Below, piece after piece: positions 23,982-35,935 of a DNA stretch of 64,000 nucleotides (position 1 is its first letter; every line of letters starts with the position of its first letter). The notes beneath the pieces are model-generated. The model made no database searches and was not told where the DNA came from. It saw only the letters and a program-made list of their open reading frames with translations. Origin of the DNA: Daphnia carinata (taxonomy: Eukaryota; Arthropoda; Branchiopoda; Diplostraca; Daphniidae); the NCBI RefSeq assembly GCF_022539665.2, contig NW_026712501.1, positions 58,829-122,828 of the forward strand. Direction: 5' to 3'. The position numbers and the translations under genes are program-made.

Positions 23982-24371
23982 TTATCTTACACTTAAACGT
24001 ACGCTTGTGTAGTATTTGGGAGCATCGGTGTAGTAGCTTGCAGTAGCAGATGTTGTCATGTGGTAAACTGGAAACTCTTTGTAATAACTTGGAGTAGAGT
24101 AGTATTTGGTGGTTAGGGTGCAGTACATTTGAGCAGTATAGGTGTTGGTGTAGTATTCCAGATTTTGGACATGTAGTACTTGGGGGTTCGGTGCACTAGC
24201 TAGGGGCAGCCTGTATGGTCGTGTAATACTTGGTCTTCTTCGTTGTGTAGTAGTCACGATCTTGGTGGTATACTAGGATGACGGGGTAGTATAGTATCCA
24301 GAATAAGACGAACCTATTGGTCCACCCATGGCGTTTCCAGCTATCTGAAATGCAACAGCCAACATCAGCAT
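23982..24371 (-). pseudogene. YYT-repeat secreted protein pseudogene
   Basis: The exon opens ATGCTGATGTTGGCTG (24371 downward), encoding a signal-peptide core MLMLAVAFQIAGNA, then GGPIGSSYSGYYTT. An in-frame TAG near 24274 stops it after about 32 residues. Further YYT repeats (EYYTNTYTAQMYC, PSYYKEFPVYH, ASYYTDAPKYYT) follow in another frame to 23982. The leader helps define the architecture of the family: signal peptide, MGGPIGSS-type linker, YYT repeats. Confidence 0.65.
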
Positions 24372-24869
24372 TGTGGCGTAGTTAGCTACAAATTGAAAAC
24401 GAATGTGGTTTAAAAAATCATTCAAGCAGCCATAATTTGGTTGGTATTACAAATACCAGCCAATTTACTGTACCTTTTGATTAAATTGAGGCTTTTACCT
24501 GAGCAAATGATGTCAGAACAGGTCAACTTTTTTCAGCTTGTGTATGAAGATCAAGTTTAATGCATACAAAAGGAGACGAACGGAACACGATTTCAATATT
24601 CAAAATTTCAAAAGAAATATCGTAACTTACCGTTTAAAAAAAAGAAATGAATTAAATTAGAATAGCAGGCTACCCATTGTTATTTATTTACATGATAATT
24701 CGTCTGATTTTGAACAATGCTCTACACTACGATGCCACATTTACAGAAATTCCGATTAGGGAAAAAGTCATGGATGAAATTAAAACGGATGAAATGAATT
24801 TAGTAACTGTATATTTAAATAACGTCTCAGTGCTAGTCATTCTTGGGAAGGAATAGTACTTTACTAGTC

Positions 24870-25010
24870 TCGCTGTAGTAGCTGGGATTGAACCTTTGTT
24901 GTAGTGTAGTAAACCGAAGGTTGGGAATGCTAGCTTGAAGTCAAATGGTATTTAAAAGCAGGTTTGAGTTTAGGATGTGGTTGAGTAGTAATAATACGTT
25001 ATGGTCATGC
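24870..25010 (-). pseudogene. Short YYT-repeat scrap
   Basis: A few minus-strand GTAGTAGC/GTAGTGTAGTA codon patterns typical of YYT repeats are visible, but no frame of useful length. Likely a residue of another family member. Confidence 0.35.
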
Positions 25011-25019
25011 AGAATTTTG

Positions 25020-25886
25020 TAATACACGATTTTTGTGATAACTGGTACCAATCATTCAATCCAAAATGTGTTTGGCTCGACAACTTATAATTTCACAGCA
25101 CACCTGGAATAACACTTTGCCAATGTATCAACACATTAGTGACAAGATTGGCCGCACGGTGTTGCAGATACGTAGGATTCTTGCATAGCATTAACGGTAT
25201 TGTTGCGTGATGCCACACCTAATTCGTGAATGCTAGATAATAATTGAATTTTAAACGTTTAGTTTGTTTTTGGCTTTATAACGACGTTGAATAATATTCA
25301 TTACTATTTTCTCGATAATGTTCATTTATTACATTGTATAATAGTTTCTCTGAATTTAAATGAGAGTTACTTTTACTACGGAAAATGCACGCTTGTGTTA
25401 TCAACATGGTTTGGTGCCGTAATTCACTGTATATAATAGTTGCGTGTATATCTAAATATAGCGGCACTTGAAATGACTGGGTATGGCACCCTCCCAATGT
25501 TGGAATTGCTAGTAACCAAGAGTCTGTAAGCAATTACAACTCGAAACGTCAAGCGTTGGTATGGGACTGGCCATCCATTCCAACGCAAGACTGAATAGAG
25601 AAGTAAGAGCTTTCAGCTGATGTCACGGTGGGGATCATGTAGTACAGCAATATGATCCGGGCCAACATCGTGACAGTTCTGGAGGATACTAGCATGTCAG
25701 TCAAGTGCTTAGCGCAACCATTTTGACTATTTTCCTAATAACTAAAATAAAAACTGGCAAACCGAGGCTTCTATCTTTACCGATTATTTGAGTATTTCCT
25801 TAACATAGAAATTTCTGATTGAAACTAGGAATTAAGTTAAATTAAGTTTAAAATGTTAAAATAATTAGACTATTCCGTCCTCGAGC
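25020..25886. other. Intergenic
   Basis: Nothing recognised. Confidence 0.35.
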
Positions 25887-26246
25887 TTAAGTAGTAAATA
25901 TAAAACTCGAATTGGGGGCAACAATGTAGTAATGGGGTTGCATAGGTTGCTGTGTAGTTAGCTTTAGCCTCGGTGTAGTAGCTGGGTACGGCGTATGTGG
26001 TAGTGTAGTGCCCTGGTGCATTTGTGGTGTAGTATTTTGAGGCTTCGCCTTGGTAATACTTGGGGCATCAGTGTAAGAAGCTGGAGCAGCGTATGTTGTT
26101 GTGTAATACTCATTAGCCTTTGTGGTGTAGTATTGGAAAGCCTCGGTGTAATAAGCCGGGACAGCGCAGGTGGTGGTGTAGTAGTATTTGGGAGCCTCGG
26201 AATAGCACCTCGGTGCAGCATACGTTGTTGTGTATTGTATATTCAT
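25887..26246 (-). pseudogene. YYT-repeat protein pseudogene
   Basis: The minus strand encodes YTTTYAAPRCYSEAPKYYYTTTCAVPAYYTEAF-type repeats from about 26,246. Near 26,060 the frame shifts; the YYT pattern continues one frame over (KYYTTNAPGHYTTTYAVPSYYTEA). No signal peptide is present; upstream the repeat runs into a TGTATTGTATATTCA tandem repeat. Confidence 0.65.
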
Positions 26247-26285
26247 ATGTATTGTATATTCATCTGTATTGTATATTGTATATCA
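26227..26285. repeat. Short tandem repeat, ~20-bp ATTGTATATTCATNTGT unit
   Basis: Two to three imperfect copies of TGTATTGTATATTCAT abut the truncated end of the YYT gene. It may mark the breakpoint. Confidence 0.6.
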
Positions 26286-26299
26286 GATTCTTCTTTTGG

Positions 26300-26735
26300 T
26301 AATTTTCATCCGCTGACGAAGGAACAATCTTTGAGCTGCGCCCGATAAGGCTGACCGTGCGGAATTTTTCCGCAATAATAGCTAGCGTGAGACATCTGCA
26401 TTATTATAGCACATACCAGATTTTTCAATCAAATGCTTTATGGAACAATGTTCCAATGTAGATTATCCAGGTTTCTTTTGGTCATTAGCAATTTTTGGCG
26501 CATGGTCGGTAATGATTTTATGCTGTGCATTAGAGTGTATAACTATGCATTAGAAAAAAAAGTACGTATATATATCTGTGATTTGCCGCTCATTTTCCAC
26601 CATCCCTAACACCAGTCATAAATTTGGATTATGGATAGTTAAAAATTTAGATAACTACACCATAATATTTATAATCGCATCATGGAAGTTTTGATACTCT
26701 TAAGAGATGTGCTAAGGAATTAAACAATATTTATT
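26300..26735. other. Intergenic
   Basis: Nothing recognised before the start of the duplicated block at about 26,740. Confidence 0.35.
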
Positions 26736-27217
26736 GCAATAAGCTTGCTGTATGTGGCTAAAGATTGATTACAATGCAGATAAGCAACAACACTTCAGGA
26801 TACAATACTCGATAAATACGGATTCTGGATTCCATTAACAAGATTCAAAGCATCTTTGAGCAGTTTGTTATGAAGAAATAATGCAACAAAATGACAACAC
26901 AAACGGCAATTGTAGATGAAGTCTTGCCATATTAAAACGTTGGATTAGGTTGAAAGAGTAGAAAGACAGGTTTTTCAGGTTTAAAAAAATGTAATATTTG
27001 TTTTTATCTGACAGAACTAAAATACTATTGGAATATTGGCATGATGCCATGAATGTTCGATGGTTAAACTTGAATGTAACCTTCATATGCTTGTCGAAAT
27101 TTACTAAAACGCACCTTGGTAGATTGATGGCATTTATATTTACACCACGCTCGCGATAAATGAGATATACAGAATTTATGGGACGTACTTTAAATATTAA
27201 ATCATGTGTCGGGAAAT

Positions 27218-27970
27218 CTAGTAAATCTTGTAACCCTTTCCATTGAAGGGGATGTGAACGGGGGCAACGGGGAGCTCGTATTCATGGACGGGGACGACGG
27301 GCAAGTGATCACCTTTGGGCTGGAATCCAGCGTCATCAGCGGTCCAGGTCAAAGTGAATTTCTCGCCTTCAGGTGAAACCCAGTAGGAAGATCCCTTGTT
27401 GGTGTTGCCCATAACATCTTCGTAGGTGGCCTTTCCGTAAGAATCGTAAGCGACTCCTTGCATCTTCTTCTGAACTTGAGATTCTTCACGGGTTGTGTAG
27501 TCAGACTGGGCGTAGCTGTGGGTTAAAGGGATTTCATGTTTTGAAATATGAAAATCTAAAGTCTCTTTGTTATAACACATAAACCATGAAAATGATTTAC
27601 CTCCACTGGCTGCTGCCATCGATGTTGCGCTCGTCGGATTGGCTAGTGACTGTAATATCAGCATATTTATTATCCTTGTAGCTTGGTGTGGGGTAGGCTG
27701 GGGTGTGGGGTAGGCTGGTGTGGGGTAGGGGTAGGCTGGTGTGGGGTAGCTAGGAGTAGGGTACTTGGGCGCGGAGTAGCTAGGGGTAGCGTACTTTGTT
27801 GCAGGGTAGCTGGGAGCTATGTATTCCGGCTTATAGCTGGAAGGAACGGCAGCAACAACAGCCAAGACGGCAGCGATAACAAACTGTCGTCCAATGTATT
27901 AATTAAATAAATATCTAAAATTTTTAGTTGTTCAGAAAATATAAGCAATAAAATGCCTTACGAGCTTCAT
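27218..27970 (-). pseudogene. RR-1 cuticle protein gene, frameshifted in exon 2
   Basis: Exon 1 ATGAAGCTC is 27970-27962, exon 2 27883-27601 and exon 3 27515-27218 (TAG). Exon 2 gives a signal peptide (MKL-FVIAAVLAVVAAVPSSYKP) and SYPAPKYPTPSYPTPAYP repeats. Exon 3 gives the chitin-binding RR-1 core (SSYWVSPEGEKFTLTW, ADDAGFQPKGDHLP) and the GYKIY end. In a G/C run near 27,700-27,704 two extra bases relative to paralogues shift the frame before the conserved KYADITVTSQSDERN block. Everything else, splice sites and TATA included, is intact, so an assembly error is possible. The normal product is a secreted cuticle protein of about 195-200 residues. Confidence 0.8.
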
Positions 27971-28025
27971 GTTGTACTAGGTTTACTTGGTAAACAACTG
28001 ATGGTTCTGTTTCTACGTTTCTAAG

Positions 28026-28033
28026 CTTATATA
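28026..28033 (-). promoter_or_regulatory. TATA box of the 27.2-kb cuticle gene
   Basis: TATATAAG on the minus strand lies 56 bp upstream of the mini-exon ATG at 27970. Confidence 0.65.
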
Positions 28034-28039
28034 GTCAAG

Positions 28040-28640
28040 TGAATGGTACGAAACATTCAACTGACCTGTTGTTGTGCAGCTCAATTTGGGCGTTGTGCAA
28101 AAAAATAGTTCACTCTCACTTTTCACGTTAGACAACACATCGAAAAAATTTTTCTTAATAGTAACAGCTAATTGCTTTTTTTGTGCATGATTTGAGCTAA
28201 TAGTGCTCTACTGGCGTTCTCATTTTTAACAGAATCTGATTATTCACTCTCATTGATTTTTTAAAATGATAACTCGATAATATGATAACTGTTAACTTTC
28301 GCTAAGGATAGTAAATTTAATCCATGAACTAGATGTCAACATAGCATTTGTCTGAATCGGGTATTGGTATTCCCGGCTACCACTTCAATGTTAATCTATT
28401 GGAAATATTAGGCAAATGAATTGTTGTATGCCAATTCAAAAGCGAGCCGTAAGTGGAGGAGGTGAATGTTGGTTTATAATGAACAAAAAAAAAAAAATCT
28501 TTTTGATTCCTACTTGTCGAAAACAATAACTACATGATAGTCTGGAATACAAACCATAGGTAACCACCAAGGAACGGTTGATCGACGTTTTAAAAAAAAA
28601 AAAAGGTTAAGAAGCGAAATGAATGGAAAATTGCACACCC
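28040..28640. other. Divergent intergenic region between cuticle genes
   Basis: This separates the minus gene at 27.2 kb from the plus gene at 28.7 kb, the same head-to-head layout as the 31-kb pair. It does not align with the 31-kb block by eye. A CATAAAAC motif near 28,656 may serve as TATA for the plus gene. Confidence 0.45.
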
Positions 28641-28715
28641 TTTTTTGTCGGCTACATAAAACTGTTTGGAAACCATTGAAGTCATCAGTTGTTTAAACCT
28701 TCCACAATAGCCAAC

Positions 28716-29408
28716 ATGAAACTGGTCAGTATAGATATTTTTATTTTGACAGTTCACAATTTCATCACTTATTGAAAAACGAATATTTTGTTTTCGCAGT
28801 TTTGGCTGTTGCTACTGCCCTACCATCCAGTTACAAGCTGGAATACAAAACTAACAGCTACTTTGTTACTCCTCTACTCTGCTTCTAGGTACAATAAGGA
28901 TAACAAGTACGCTGACATTACCATCACCAGTCAATCCGACGAGTGCAACATCGATGGCAGCAGCCAATGGAAGTAAGTACATTTCATGTTTTACACTTAT
29001 TAACAAAGGGATTAAAGACACTCACATTTAAAAAAATTTATTTTTCCAACCTAAAGCTATGCCCAGTATGACTACACTACCCCTGAAGAATGTCAAGTTC
29101 AGAGGAAAATGCAAAGAATTACCTACGACTCTTACAGAAAAGAAACTAATGACGAAGTCATAGCCAACACCACCAAAGGGTCATCTTGCTGGGTTTCCTC
29201 TGAAGGCCAGAAGTTTACTTCAACGTGGACTGCTGGATTCCAGCCTAACGGTGAACACTTGCCTGTCACTCCTGTCCATATCTATGAGCTCCCAGTTGCT
29301 CCTGTTCCAAATATGAACTCCAGGTTGCACCTGCTCTTCCTTATTCACAAACTGATCTTGGCTATTAAGATTGAAATATTAATGTACTATGCAAGTTTAA
29401 TTTGCTGA
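28716..29408 (+). pseudogene. Diverged RR-1 cuticle protein gene, probably broken
   Basis: Exon 1 ATGAAACTG is 28716-28724, exon 2 28800-28972 and exon 3 29057-29408. Exon 2 keeps VATALPSSYKLEYK and DNKYADITITSQSDEC. However, the splice-linked frame is out of register with the signal peptide, and a TAG lies in the CTTCTAG just before the conserved block. Most of the proline-rich repeats are deleted. Exon 3 is open and encodes a diverged RR-1 core (SSCWVSSEGQKFTSTW, AGFQPNGEHLP) with an unusual tail without the GYKIY end. Amino-acid changes are more numerous than in the other copies, so it is older. Confidence 0.7.
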
Positions 29409-29409
29409 T

Positions 29410-30272
29410 GTGAAATAAAAGTATGATATGTCTTCATATCCGTTTACCGTTATCACGCAGGGACATGAACAGTTTGAAAGACGTTACTTCTCTGTGTGAG
29501 CACAAATTTTGTCGATTTGCATACATTCGAACGCAGGTCTCACGCACAGCTTCATTTAATGCATGGCGGAGTAAAGAATATTTTGGCTTGATTGTTGGCT
29601 AAAAGCAATAAATGATAATGTTGCAAATACCATTGATTGTTGTTGACTTTAGCTCCCGAAGAATTACTGATGTGACAATACAGAATACACAGCAGACGAC
29701 TAAAATATTAGAAGATATCCGTGAATGTGTGGTTTACCTGCCACCTAGCGGCAAACTGAAGAGAAGTTTCCAAATTTTGTAGGGGGACTGGTAGATTCCC
29801 GTTACGAATGCTGGTACACTAAACAATTCATCTATCATAACATTTTTTACGTAAAATTGTTTTTCTTCCATGAAAATAATTTTATTAATAAAAGCCTGTT
29901 GGTAAATATCTATACAGGTTAAGTTAATCACTCGAATTTCAGTGATAAATCTGATGATAATTCCAAGGCGATAATGGGTGAAAGAGTGACTTAAGGATCG
30001 GAACAGTTTGAATAACTTTAAATTGCGACTACGTGGGTTGGTTGCATTGGGAACCAACACTTATTTCTAAATGGAAGAAACTATAGGTGCCCACGTCGAT
30101 TATAAAATGTGGTTAAAGTTAATACGGCTACGACGCACAAACCCACACTTTTCTGACGTGATTTTAGATTGACATTCATATTAACATGTATTTTTTGTAC
30201 CGATAATACAAGAATGTCAGTGCATTCAGTACAGAAATTTAAATAATGTGTTCAGACAGGATTTTATATAAT
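29410..30272. other. Intergenic
   Basis: AATAAAAG near 29,415 is a plausible polyadenylation signal for the gene at 28.7 kb. The segment 30,087-30,170 recurs, diverged, at 33,269-33,345. Otherwise nothing recognised. Confidence 0.4.
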
Positions 30273-31027
30273 TTAGTAAATCTTATAGCCTTTGCCGTTG
30301 AAAGGGATGTGAACAGCGGCAACAGGGAGCTCATATTCGTGGACGGGGGCGACGGGCAAGTGATCACCTTTGGGCTGGAAACCGGCCTCATCAGCAACCC
30401 AGGTCAAAGTGAACTTCTGACCCTCAGGAGAAATCCAGTAAGAAGATCCTTTGTTGGTGTTGCCTAGGACTTCACCGTACGATTCTTTGCTGTAGGAATC
30501 GTAGGTGACTCCTTGCATCTTCTTCTGGACCTGAGACTCTTCGCGAGTGGTGTAGTCAGACTGGGCATAGCTATGGGTTGAAATAATAAAATTTGCCTTA
30601 TGGTTATCTTTAGTTCTTAAAATGATGAGTATAAAGTATGAAATAGATTCACCTCCATTGGCTGCTGCCATCGAGATTGCGCTCGTCAGATTGGCTGGTG
30701 ATGGTGATACCAGCGTATTTGTTATCCTTGTTGTAGCTGGGAGTAGGGTAAGCTGGTGCGGGGTAGGCTGGTGCAGGGTAGGCTGGTGCAGGATAGGCTG
30801 ATGCAGGGTAGGCCGGTGCGGGGTAGCTTGGAGTAGGGTACTTTGGTGCAGGGTAGCTTGGGGCTGGGTAGCTGGGTGCCTTGTATTCCGGCTTGTAGCT
30901 GGATGGAACAGCGGCAACGACGGCCAAGAAAGCGGCGACGATGAACTGTCAGAAAATGCCGTTTTAAACATAAAATTGATTTTAGCTCAAAATAAGAATA
31001 AAAGATTAAATGCCTTACGAGCTTCAT
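30273..31027 (-). CDS. RR-1 cuticle protein, intact, three exons
   Basis: Exons are 31027-31019 (ATGAAGCTC), 30945-30653 and 30570-30273 (TAA). Introns are 73 and 82 nt with GT/AG ends, and the spliced frame is open for 199 codons. Residues 1-18 form a signal peptide (MKLFIVAAFLAVVAAVPS). A proline/alanine/tyrosine-rich region of SYPAPAYP repeats follows to about residue 72. The extended Rebers-Riddiford RR-1 domain runs from KYAGITITSQSDERN to ADEAGFQPKGDHLP, ending VHIPFNGKGYKIY. RR-1 proteins bind chitin and are usually found in flexible cuticle. It is divergently transcribed with the pseudogene at 31,667. This is the only member in the window with every feature intact. Confidence 0.9.
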
Positions 31028-31083
31028 GTTGCACTAGGAGGGTTTGATAAACAACTGATGGTCTTAGTCCTTCCATCTCGCAC

Positions 31084-31090
31084 TTTTATA
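31084..31090 (-). promoter_or_regulatory. TATA box of the intact cuticle gene
   Basis: TATAAAA on the minus strand is 57 bp upstream of the ATG at 31027. The same sequence and spacing occur at 7610-7616. Confidence 0.7.
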
Positions 31091-31602
31091 GTCGAGTGAG
31101 AGGCATAGAACGTTCAGTTGACCTAGTTGTTTTGGCACTAGAATTCGCACTAGCAAATTAGGTTTTGGGCGTTGAATATAATACCTTACTTTCGCTTTTC
31201 CCCTTAACCACAGTGCATTTTTGATTTCGTTTGGCTGGTGAAGGATTTATTTTGTCTCCTGGTCTATGATGATGAGAAATCAATATCTTGTTATAGGAGT
31301 ATTCACACGTCAGTGTCTATGAAATACAAATAATATAATTTATCTTACTAAAATCAGGTTGACGAACGATAATTTGCTCAATTCCTAAATCATCAGTCGG
31401 GGGTGATATGTGACAATTCTGAAGGAAAATCATCAGCAAATTGTGTTAGGTTTCTACTTATCGAAAGCAATCACTGCATTGCAAGGGCTCTGTCCTGTAA
31501 TGCAAACCAAATCATTTCGCCACCACAAGGCGGTGAACGCCGCTTTCAAAAACTAAGTAAAGAAATCAAATGAAAATGAAAGACATCCAATATTTTTTCG
31601 AC

Positions 31603-31610
31603 TATATAAG
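31603..31610 (+). promoter_or_regulatory. TATA box of the plus-strand cuticle pseudogene
   Basis: TATATAAG 57 bp upstream of ATG 31667. Together with the minus-strand TATA it defines a roughly 510-bp divergent promoter. Confidence 0.65.
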
Positions 31611-31666
31611 GCCGTCTGAAGGTGACTGAAGACATCCGTTGTTCAACTCTTCAACCCACTCTCAAC

Positions 31667-32380
31667 ATGAAACTAGTAAATATAATTTCTTAAAATTTTT
31701 CTTTTATTTACAATTTCATAGCTTATTGAAAAGCTTTTTTCGCAGTTTGTTATCGCCACTTTCTTGGCCGTCGCTGCCGCTGTTCCACCCAGCTACAAGC
31801 CGGAATACAAGGCACCCAGCTCCCCAGCCCAAAGCTACCCTGCACCAAATTACACTACTTCTAGCTACCCCGCAGCGGCCATCCTGCACCAGCCTACCCC
31901 GCACCAGCTTACCCTACTCCCAGCTACAACAAGGATAACAAATACGCTGGTATCACCATCACCAGACAATCTGACGAGCGCAATCTCGATGGCAGCAGCA
32001 AATGGAGGTGAATCTATTTCATACTTTATACTCATCATTTTAAGAACTAAAAATAACCATTAAAATTTTTTTATTTTTTAACCGATAGCTATGCCTAGTC
32101 TGACTACACAACCCGCGAAGAGTCTCAGGTTCAGAAGAAGATGCAAGGAGTCACCTACGATTCCTACGCCAAAGAATCGTACGGTGAAGTCCTAGGCAAC
32201 ACCAACAAAGGATCCTCTTACTGGGTTTCCCCTGAAGGCCAGAAATTCCCTTTGACGTGGACCGCTGATGATGCTGGATTCCAACCCAAAGCTGACCACT
32301 TGCCCGTCGCCCCCGTTCATGAATACGAGCTCCCAGTTACGCCTGCTCTCCCTTATTCACGCACTGGACCCGTTTACTAA
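31667..32380 (+). pseudogene. RR-1 cuticle protein gene with two lesions
   Basis: Exon 1 ATGAAACTA is 31667-31675, exon 2 31746-32007 and exon 3 32089-32380. Exon 2 keeps the signal peptide (FVIATFLAVAAAVPPSYKP). Near 31,880 a base is missing relative to paralogues (GCCATCC for GCCTATCC), which shifts the frame through the repeats. Exon 3 begins CTATGCCTAG, an in-frame TAG at 32096-32098 where paralogues have Gln. The rest of exon 3 is open with the RR-1 core (SSYWVSPEGQKF, ADDAGFQPKADHLP) and a different tail ending TGPVY. It is the direct paralogue of the transposon-split gene at 8194. Confidence 0.85.
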
Positions 32381-34849
32381 GTTGTAAACTTTCCCTACAT
32401 GAAATTTGAATGGCATGAACCATTCTAGTGTAATTTATTGATGAGAAATAAACGGAAATTATGCTTTGATTTCCGTAAAAGCCAATTATCTTAGTAGTCT
32501 AAACAAATGTTTTATTATACGAATGGAACTTCGTTACTTGTAGAAGAATGACGTAGCCAGCGCAGTTATTACCTTCGTTTCCACCGATTCCCGTCATTTC
32601 CATTCGTCGAAAACAAAGCGACGAAGGTGACCGGTTCCACACCAATTAAATCAACGAAGCTTCTAATCACGTATTCTCTGATTATATTGCCAACGTTGCA
32701 AGACAGGCGCAATTACAGGACTGGCAAGATTTAGTTATGCGTGCTAGTCACGTGCCACCTAGTGACGACCGAGGAGAAGCTTGCCGGTCTTACGGCGGGA
32801 CACGATCCAATCACGACCCGTGATTACACCATCCGACTTTTCTATTATGGCTTTTTTCGCATGTAATTATTTTTCTAGCGTAAAAGAAATTCTATCCAGA
32901 AGACATTAAAGTAAGTAAAGAATAAAGTTCATTGATTAAAATTCCCAATTTTGTTAATTTTCTTTCCTAAATTTAACATTAAACGTAAGTTTGTGCCATA
33001 ATGACCGTAGCCTTTTATCAGTGATAGTTAGATCATCTATTGTACAGTATAAAAGACTTGATAAAACAATTTATGTTTGGTAACGGTGTTGGTTCGCTAG
33101 CGCCGTTACTGCGTGTATATGCCTTACTAATGTTTATCTAATTCTAATTGCAGGTATGGGAATGGCTGGAAGAGTGACGCAAATGTCGTGCCAGGTAAAA
33201 CAACGATGAGCTGTGACCACACTGGCTGGTTCCATGGAAAGCAAACGCTATCAACTCTAAATGGAAATTTGGTGTCCACATGAATTATAAACGGTGGATT
33301 AATACGGATATGGCGACCAAACCCACTCTTTTCTCACGTTACAGGTAAATTAAACTTCAAAAATATTTTTTATGATTGTTTAATAATTTTATAGTCGTCA
33401 CTAACAAAAATTTTACCGAACCGAAAGAGTTAGAGTAGTGTGTGATTCCATAAACGACGTCCACAAGCTCGTTACGGCAAATATTTGCATGACCATCTAT
33501 GACAACGAAACGTGTAAAGCTGTCCAATACTTTGTAGAAATAAAGGACATTTTGCTTACGTTGACGGCATTTATATTTGCATCATGCGTTCGATGTACAG
33601 ATATAACTTATAGGACATGGTTTTAATATTCAATTACATATCAGGAAAGCTAGTAAGTATCGTGGCTCACGATAGCTATTGTTGCGAAAAAATTCTGCAC
33701 GGTCGGCCTAATCCGACGCAGCGCAAAGATGGTTTCTTCATCGGTGGACGAGAGTTGCCAAAAGAAGAACTGAAATCTCCTATGCCCAGAAAAATGTCGT
33801 AAAGCAAATACCACGTCTGAATGGAGCTTCTGGTGAAAACACACAAAGAACTATCTTGGATGTCTGCTAAATTTTTAAAAATCCTTCTGCCGATGTTAAC
33901 GGAAAAGATAACCAGTTGCGATGTATCGCATGAAAATCATGCAACTCGTCATTCGTGAAAAATAACGATATTTGGAACGCAAGCCCCGCCTCGATGCGAC
34001 GTTTCTACGGCAATCTGAGCTGCGCTGCAGTGTCTTTCAGATGGGCTTTATTCATACTGTACAACATGTTGCCGTGAAAGAAGGGAAAAAAGCGTAAAAT
34101 AGGGTGAATAAGATAAACGGTAGCGCATGATAAAAAGTGACGAATTGCGCGGCAAAATACGCTTATAATATGAAACAAATGGTTTTATGATGGAATTCAA
34201 AACTATGTCTGAGAATAAGAAAAATTGACAGTGTTATATTGGATAAACAGCAAGGCATGCCAAAAGTTCAAGCCAAAAGGTACAGTATATTTGTTGAAGC
34301 TAAGTAGTTGGAGGACCTATTTGGGGCTGGAGAAATCAGATGTTCAAAAATGAATTTTTTACGACAATTTCGATTTTTACGACAAACGATTTCAACAGCA
34401 AACCTTTGCGTAGTCCAAGCTCCCCAAGCGCCGCTGCAGCGTTTGAAAAAAAGGATGAAAAAAGGGTCTTAGCGCAACGAAACATTTCGTTACAATAGGA
34501 GAAAAAGGCCCTTGGCGCAACGAAAGCTTTCATTGCAATAGATTGCACCAGGACTGCAGTCTGTTCTCCATACGGAAGTATGGAGATTTTGTTGACAACC
34601 CGGCGCTGCCAAAGACTAGCAGACGTACCTAATCGCATCACAGCTCTCAATCAAGTATATAATTTTTTGTATTCAAGCTGTGACAATCACTTTCTGTTTA
34701 GGCAATAGACGTATGGCTAGATATACGTGACGATGAGGTTAAGAAACCAGTTCTTAGCCTAATTTCATAGTGCTCTATGATCGTGGGTAAATTGGTTTAA
34801 TGCTTAAATTAGATTTATCGTTAGTATTGACGTATTTCTTTTTTTTTTT
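32381..34849. other. Long intergenic stretch
   Basis: AATAAACG near 32,447 may be a polyadenylation signal for the cuticle pseudogene. A ~40-bp imperfect tandem (GCGCAACGAAA blocks at 34,470 and 34,514) is present. No gene is supported. Confidence 0.4.
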
Positions 34850-35935
34850 TTGAAAGAAAGGTGTCTAAACGAGTATACCGCCTTTTTTTGTGACCCCAGC
34901 CAAATGCGTTTTCAAAGGGATAGTTTGGCAATTGTTTCAGCACTAAGAAAAAGTCCATTTCAAAGTGGCCATCATCTTGGCATAAAGTTTGATCTCCAAT
35001 TACTACTTGAATGGCAGTGTTTAAATGAAAACTGGAACAAACTAGAGAAAAATGGGATACTGACATCTGAACAGATTAATCTGTTGGTTGAAGCTACAAA
35101 TAACAAATCAATAAGAAGTCCAAGTGGAAATTTCCCTTGTGCATGCTGCGATGGTGAATGTGAGTTAAAATGTCAAAGCATGTCCCAAAGCTCAATTGGA
35201 TCTTTATGTACTGAGAAACTAGTTATAAAATTTCGTAACACATGGACATGGAACAAGGTTGCTGGTAGATTTGATTTACATTTGTTACATTATTATTTGT
35301 TGGTTGAAGATTACTCACCTTTTATTTTTAGGTTTGAGGGATGTGATAGAATGTAGAAAGAATCTTGTGACACAGTTAGAGGATCTCTGTATCAGATCTT
35401 CACAAAGCAGTTTGAATCTTCAAAATTTAACGAAGTAACTCATCCTTTTCCCGTCGATACATCGAACAGGGGAGGAAAGTTCGCCTTGCGGAGGATTCAA
35501 GAACTCGAGGGATTGGAAATCTGAATAAAAACGAACTGGATAAATCTAATATCCAGAGAAAATGGTAGTAGTCTTTCCTTTTAGTCTTGTTTTCTTACAA
35601 CTGTATTCATAGCGATAGACTGTACATGAAAGGGTGTATGAAGAAATAGCCAGCATTTCATCAGAGAAGAGTAAAAATCCTGCGTCGTCACCTCACACAA
35701 TTGTTGCTTCCTTAACTGAAGTAGGATCTAATGCTGCACTTAACTTTCTGTTTGCATTTTTCCGTCGCGTATGGCAATCAGGTAAACAAAAGATTCTACT
35801 ATAGCCGGCAAAATGTTTAACACCTTGTTTTGCAATAGGCGAAGAGGGGGTTGCCTGGTTTGAGATGCTGATTCACGCACTAGAATCACATCGCAGTTGA
35901 CCTCTCGCGTCTATCTTTCACCTTCTACATCAAGT
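34850..35935 (+). pseudogene. HERC2-like N-terminal gene fragment
   Basis: Pieces joined by plausible GT/AG introns resemble the start of the giant E3 ligase HERC2. They are a block ending WNKLEKNGILTSEQ and TWTWNKVAG (to 35,264), then LRDVIECRKNLVTQLEDLC (35,332-35,434), then TVHERVYEEIAS to LTEVGSNAALNFLFAFFRRVWQSGEE (about 35,620-35,870). The last matches the HERC2 pattern [23 protein letters not shown]. A TGA at 35,898-35,900 and the absence of RCC1 repeats or a HECT domain downstream indicate a truncated duplicate. The family call rests on recalled similarity and needs a search. Confidence 0.55.

Noticed and set aside
33160-33350. Possible exon similar to 30,087-30,170
   Set aside because: Similarity is short and non-coding in both places; recorded only as a minor repeat.
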